DNA of 64,000 nt from Arthrobacter oryzae (lineage in GTDB: Bacteria; Actinomycetota; Actinomycetes; Actinomycetales; Micrococcaceae): NCBI RefSeq assembly GCF_030812315.1, contig NZ_JAUSSM010000007.1, positions 62,001-126,000 of the forward strand. The letters run 5' to 3'. Below are positions 61,190 to 64,000 of this stretch, piece by piece. The notes under the pieces were generated by a model. It ran no database searches and had not been told where the DNA came from. It saw only the letters and a list, made by a program, of their open reading frames with translations. The translations under genes and the position numbers were made by a program. Positions within the stretch are counted from its first letter, which is position 1. Every line of letters begins with the position of its first letter.

Positions 61190-61540
61190 TCACTGAACTC
61201 CGTCCGCCTCTTTCAGGACCGGCACGCCCGCCAACCATGCCTGGTGGTTCCGGGCATGCCGGCTGAGTGGACGCCTGTACCGCAACGCTCTGCCGGCAGC
61301 GGCGAGGCTTAAGTCTTCCCGCTTCAGGGCCTCCTCAATGTCCCTGATGCTGCCGATCCCGAGGCCGTGAAACTCGTTCCTCAGATCCTGCCGCGAGCGT
61401 GCAATCAGCTGTCCGATGGTGTTCACGCCGTGTCGGGCAAGGCCGTTTGCTGCCCGTGCAGGCAGGCGCAGTTCAGATATCGGACGTGCCTGCTGCAGCT
61501 CAACGGAACGCGTTGACAATGTCCTCTGGCCCTCCGGCAT
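61190..61540 (-). CDS. Free-standing RNA polymerase alpha C-terminal-domain-like protein
   Basis: A 116-aa protein. Residues 21-80 resemble the alpha-subunit C-terminal domain: ISELRLPARAANGLARHGVN then LGIGSIRDIEEALKREDLSL. Arg 29, Asn 32, Gly 61 and Ser 64 line up with E. coli alpha Arg 265, Asn 268, Gly 296 and Ser 299, which contact UP-element DNA. The N-terminal dimerisation domain of alpha is absent. A basic tail (84-100) follows. ATG 61540 has GGGAGGA upstream. Function unknown; DNA-binding modulation of transcription is inferred. Confidence 0.75.
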   Translation of the reverse strand: MPEGQRTLSTRSVELQQARPISELRLPARAANGLARHGVNTIGQLIARSRQDLRNEFHGLGIGSIRDIEEALKREDLSLAAAGRALRYRRPLSRHARNHQAWLAGVPVLKEADGVQ

Positions 61541-61790
61541 TACAAGAATCCTCCCGCAATAATCAGGGTCCCGCCGTGACGGCGGAATCACACGGAGTCT
61601 TAACCGTGCTGCCCGGGGTCCGTGACGGAGCACCTACGGGCCGGACCCCAAAGGCCCGAACTTGCCACCCACTGCAAACGCTTTCACAACAATTTTGGTT
61701 TCCGCGTCATGAAACAGGCTCGCCCGCGGTAAATGGTGTGAGGCGCTTGCGGTGCGTTCTCGCTTTTTCGCATCGAGGGCAGGCAACCAC

Positions 61791-62423
61791 ATGGAAACAA
61801 TTGATCACGTTTCACAGGGGGGCGGGCATCTGCGCCGTGCAGCATCCGAGGAGGCATCCGGCGGCGTCCAGGGCGATGAATCGGATTTGATTGCCGGCGT
61901 CCGGGCCGGGGACGCAGGGTCCATGGCGGTGCTGTACGAAAAGTATCGCGAGCCGGGGCTCCGGTTCATCCGGAGTCTAATGTCCGGCGCCCAGGAGTCC
62001 GAGGATGTGCTCCATGACGCTTTCGCGAAGGCTGTTGGCGCGATCAGGAACGGATACGGGCCCACGGAGGTGTTTGGCCCGTATCTGAGCACCGCAATCC
62101 GTTCCGTCGCAATGACGTTCTGGAACAAACGTGGTCGTGAGCAACCGGCACCCGACGAAGACCTGGATCCGGGACCTGTCGACGACCAGCGACTCGAGAC
62201 GGTCCTGACTGTGTTCGAGCAGGAACACGTCGCGGCCGCGATGCGTTCCCTGCCGGAGCGGTGGCGGATGGTGCTCTGGTACGCCGAGGTCATGGGCGAG
62301 AAGCCACGAAACATAGCGCCGATCCTGGGCCTGGAACCCAACGCGGTGTCCGCATTGCTAATCCGTGCCAAGGCTGGGCTGCGCGCCGCGTACGAGCAAC
62401 AGAGCGGATCGGAACTGAGTTAG
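61791..62423 (+). CDS. ECF-type RNA polymerase sigma factor
   Basis: A 210-aa sigma factor. Region 2 is at about 30-105 (VLYEKYREPGLRFIRSLMSG, ESEDVLHDAFAKAVGA) and region 4 at about 145-200 (RSLPERWRMVLWYAEVMGEK, APILGLEPNAVSALLIRAKA). It is clearly paralogous to the sigma part of the 59419-60576 protein, which also has the RVLWYVEIEGLKPR pattern. No anti-sigma gene is adjacent. ATG 61791 has a weak purine-rich box. Confidence 0.9.
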   Translation: METIDHVSQGGGHLRRAASEEASGGVQGDESDLIAGVRAGDAGSMAVLYEKYREPGLRFIRSLMSGAQESEDVLHDAFAKAVGAIRNGYGPTEVFGPYLSTAIRSVAMTFWNKRGREQPAPDEDLDPGPVDDQRLETVLTVFEQEHVAAAMRSLPERWRMVLWYAEVMGEKPRNIAPILGLEPNAVSALLIRAKAGLRAAYEQQSGSELS

Positions 62424-62478
62424 GTTCGCCGGCTTGGATTGATTCGCTGGCTCGGATTGATCCGGGCGAAAATTCTCG

Positions 62479-62667
62479 TCAGGCTGTGCCCGTGCGGTCC
62501 ACTATGCCCCCGGTGACTGCTGCTTCCCGCACGGCCCAGATCCCGGCAATGGCGACGTCCTCGTACGCGTAAGCCTCCGAGGTGAGCATCACCTCACCAT
62601 CGTCTGCGACCAGTCGGAACCTGAAGCAGTCTTCCGCGTCCATATACAGTTCGAACAAAGCGGCCAT
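62479..62667 (-). CDS. YegP/DUF1508 family small protein
   Basis: A 62-aa protein matching the DUF1508 pattern: FELYMDAEDCFRFRLVADDG, then EVMLTSEAY and a Gly-Ile-x-Ala-Val motif. These small proteins are widely conserved with no known function. ATG 62667 has AGGAG nine bases upstream. Confidence 0.8.
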   Translation of the reverse strand: MAALFELYMDAEDCFRFRLVADDGEVMLTSEAYAYEDVAIAGIWAVREAAVTGGIVDRTGTA

Positions 62668-62776
62668 GGGTCGTTCTCCTAACGTAATGCGAATCCTTCA
62701 CGACGCAGGGTCTTAACCGCATGGAGGGGTGATCGTGACGGCAGCAGCCGCCCCGGTGACCCTGTTTAAACCCAAG

Positions 62777-62819
62777 AACGACGGCGACACTCCGGACCCG
62801 CCGGGGTGTCGCCGTCGTT
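62777..62819 (-). terminator. Strong hairpin terminator downstream of the second IclR gene
   Basis: AACGACGGCGACAC (62777-62790) pairs with GTGTCGCCGTCGTT (62806-62819), 14 perfect pairs around a GC-rich loop. On the minus strand it lies just past the IclR transcript and ends in a T-rich run (TTCTTGGGTTT). It insulates the IclR unit from the DUF1508 gene. Confidence 0.75.
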
Positions 62820-62856
62820 CTGGCGCAAAAGAGGTCAGGACGGTGCGCAGGGAGCG

Positions 62857-62967
62857 TCAGCCGCGCAGCCGCTCCATTCCGGGGTCGAACAGAGGCTCGG
62901 CCGTGACACGTTCGACCGCGATGCCATCCTCCGCGGAGGGCAGCAGCCCGGCTGGATACTCGATCAC
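62857..62967 (-). CDS. 36-codon frame coupled to the IclR stop, possibly a gene remnant
   Basis: GTG 62967 overlaps the IclR TGA (GTGA) and the frame runs IEYPAGLLPSAEDGIAVERV, then TAEPLFDPGMERLRG to a TGA. The end resembles the C-terminus of folate-binding aminomethyltransferase/dimethylglycine oxidase proteins (EPLFDP-x-M-x-R-x-R). Either it is a deletion remnant fused to the end of the regulator gene or a very small coupled gene. Short length makes both uncertain. Confidence 0.3.
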   Translation of the reverse strand: MIEYPAGLLPSAEDGIAVERVTAEPLFDPGMERLRG

Positions 62968-63776
62968 CGGCCTCCGGTGTAGCCCATCTTTGCGCTGATC
63001 TGCAGGCCCGCCTGTTTCAGTGCCTCGAGGAGTCCCGGCGCCTTCTCCGGATCGAAGCGGAAGGCCGGGCCGGAGATGCTGACTGCCCCGATGACCGCAC
63101 CCAGATGGTTGTACACCGGCACGGACATGGAGTTGAGTCCGATTTCGAACTCCTCCCGGACCACTCCATAGCCCTCGCGGGCGACGACGAGGAGCTGGGT
63201 CTCGAGCTTGTTCCTGTTGGTGATGGTCCGAGGTGTCCGGGCCGGAAGCCCGGTCTCCTTCAGCACGCGGTCACGCTCATCCGCGGACAGCGCTGCCAGC
63301 AGGACTTTCCCGCTTGAGGTCGCGTGGAGCGGCGTGAGGCTGCCCACCCAGTCGTAGGTGGCCAGCGTTGACGGGCCCATGGCCTGGTCCACGTTGACTG
63401 CGTAATTGGAGCGCAGGACGGCGAGGTTCACCGTCTCCTTGAATTCCTCAGCCAGGCTTTCCAGTACGGGCCGGGCCTCGCGGACCAGGCTGAGCCGCCC
63501 GGGGATGGAGCTTGCCAACCTCAGGATGCCGAACCCCAGCTGGTACTTTCCGCGGTCGCTGTTCTGGTGGACCATTTCCCGGGTTACCAGCGAACCAAGC
63601 AGGCGGGAGACGGTGGACTTGTGGATGCCCATCTCTTCGGCGATTTCACTCACGCCGGCATGGCCGTCACGCGCCAGGATTTCCAGGACCGCCAGGGCCC
63701 GGTCCACTGACTGGACGCCGCCGTGCTGGCCTGACTCCGCATCGACGTCGGATTCGGGGTCATTCTTCGAAGCCAT
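62964..63776 (-). CDS. IclR-family transcriptional regulator
   Basis: A 270-aa regulator with winged HTH (GVSEIAEEMGIHKSTVSRLL) and effector domain (ATYDWVGSLTPLHATSSGKV, LNSMSVPVYNHLGAVIGAVS, KAPGLLEALKQAG). ATG 63776 is used; a TTG five codons upstream is possible. It is distinct from the other IclR protein in this window. Its target is probably outside the window or the gene cut by the right edge. Confidence 0.9.
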   Translation of the reverse strand: MASKNDPESDVDAESGQHGGVQSVDRALAVLEILARDGHAGVSEIAEEMGIHKSTVSRLLGSLVTREMVHQNSDRGKYQLGFGILRLASSIPGRLSLVREARPVLESLAEEFKETVNLAVLRSNYAVNVDQAMGPSTLATYDWVGSLTPLHATSSGKVLLAALSADERDRVLKETGLPARTPRTITNRNKLETQLLVVAREGYGVVREEFEIGLNSMSVPVYNHLGAVIGAVSISGPAFRFDPEKAPGLLEALKQAGLQISAKMGYTGGR

Positions 63777-63939
63777 GATCCATACTCTCAAGTAGTTTCT
63801 GCGGCTTGCTTACCTGCCACCAGGCCGCTGTAGCGTCCTCTCGGTTAGTTCCGCACTTTCGATCCTATGCCGTGTGGTGTGACGGGGCCGACATTGCGTT
63901 AAGCGGTTTGACGCGCCCTGCGTACCAGCGGATGCCCGC

Positions 63940-64000
63940 TCAACGCAGGTCCCTCCGCATCACCACGCGGGGGAAGCCATTGATGACGGAGTCGGTGTCG
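63940..64000 (-). CDS. C-terminal end of an unidentified gene cut by the window edge
   Basis: A minus-strand frame enters from the right and ends with TGA at 63940-63942; the last 19 residues are DTDSVINGFPRVVMRRDLR. It is in the same direction as the IclR gene, 163 bases upstream of it. Too short to name. Confidence 0.5.
   Translation of the reverse strand, partial: DTDSVINGFPRVVMRRDLR

Overview
The window is a chromosomal stretch from a high-GC actinobacterium, most likely Arthrobacter or a close relative in the Micrococcaceae. The support is a mycothiol-type formaldehyde dehydrogenase operon, a DUF3073 protein, a septum-formation-domain protein, a DUF222-HNH protein, a clpB gene behind an HspR-type HAIR operator, frequent GTG/TTG starts and many four-base start/stop overlaps. 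I found no rRNA, tRNA, CRISPR array, complete insertion sequence or prophage. The genus assignment is inference from gene content.

Layout. 1-9.5 kb: the end of an MFS exporter, a CycA-type amino acid permease, a tiny CsbD-like gene, a DEAD-box RNA helicase with a long leader, a metallo-beta-lactamase-fold hydrolase, an aldo/keto reductase and a GGDEF-EAL signalling protein. 9.6-19.4 kb: a sugar-polymer region with a secreted pullulanase and divergent LacI regulator, a guanidine-III riboswitch driving a pair of SMR (Gdx-type) exporters, and a second LacI regulator facing a glycogen-debranching enzyme across a perfect palindrome. 19.4-30.7 kb: mostly single genes (HutD family, trpF, flavin-dependent oxidoreductase, YceI, serine hydrolase coupled to CorA, YccF, ComB-like phosphatase coupled to a DUF4031-HD protein, DUF222-HNH, a BBE-type FAD oxidase).

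30.8-34 kb is a molybdate uptake operon (TOBE regulator, modA, modB, modC). 34-42.3 kb holds an AhpD-like protein behind a perfect palindrome, a YCII protein, clpB, a septum-formation-domain protein, DUF3073, a hydrolase and two overlapping VOC genes. 42.3-46.7 kb is purM-purF, a small membrane protein and the urate-catabolism pair uraD-uraH. 46.8-47.9 kb is a decayed island: a broken methyltransferase gene between inverted arrays of a 32-bp repeat.

47.9-56.7 kb reads as a one-carbon module: IclR regulator, creatinase and an MFS transporter (creatine to sarcosine plus urea), an amino acid permease remnant, then a tightly overlapping operon of S-(hydroxymethyl)mycothiol dehydrogenase, a metallo-hydrolase and a molybdopterin formate dehydrogenase-like protein that would oxidise formaldehyde to CO2. 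The modABC operon could supply molybdenum for that last enzyme. 56.6-58.8 kb is a second debranching enzyme.

58.9-62.7 kb is the least ordinary region: two paralogous ECF sigma genes, one fused to a zinc-finger anti-sigma-like segment with a membrane span, and between them a free-standing protein resembling the RNA polymerase alpha-subunit C-terminal domain. The window ends with a second IclR regulator and a gene cut by the edge. Two copies of a 60-bp palindromic dispersed repeat lie between convergent genes at 5.4 and 42.3 kb.
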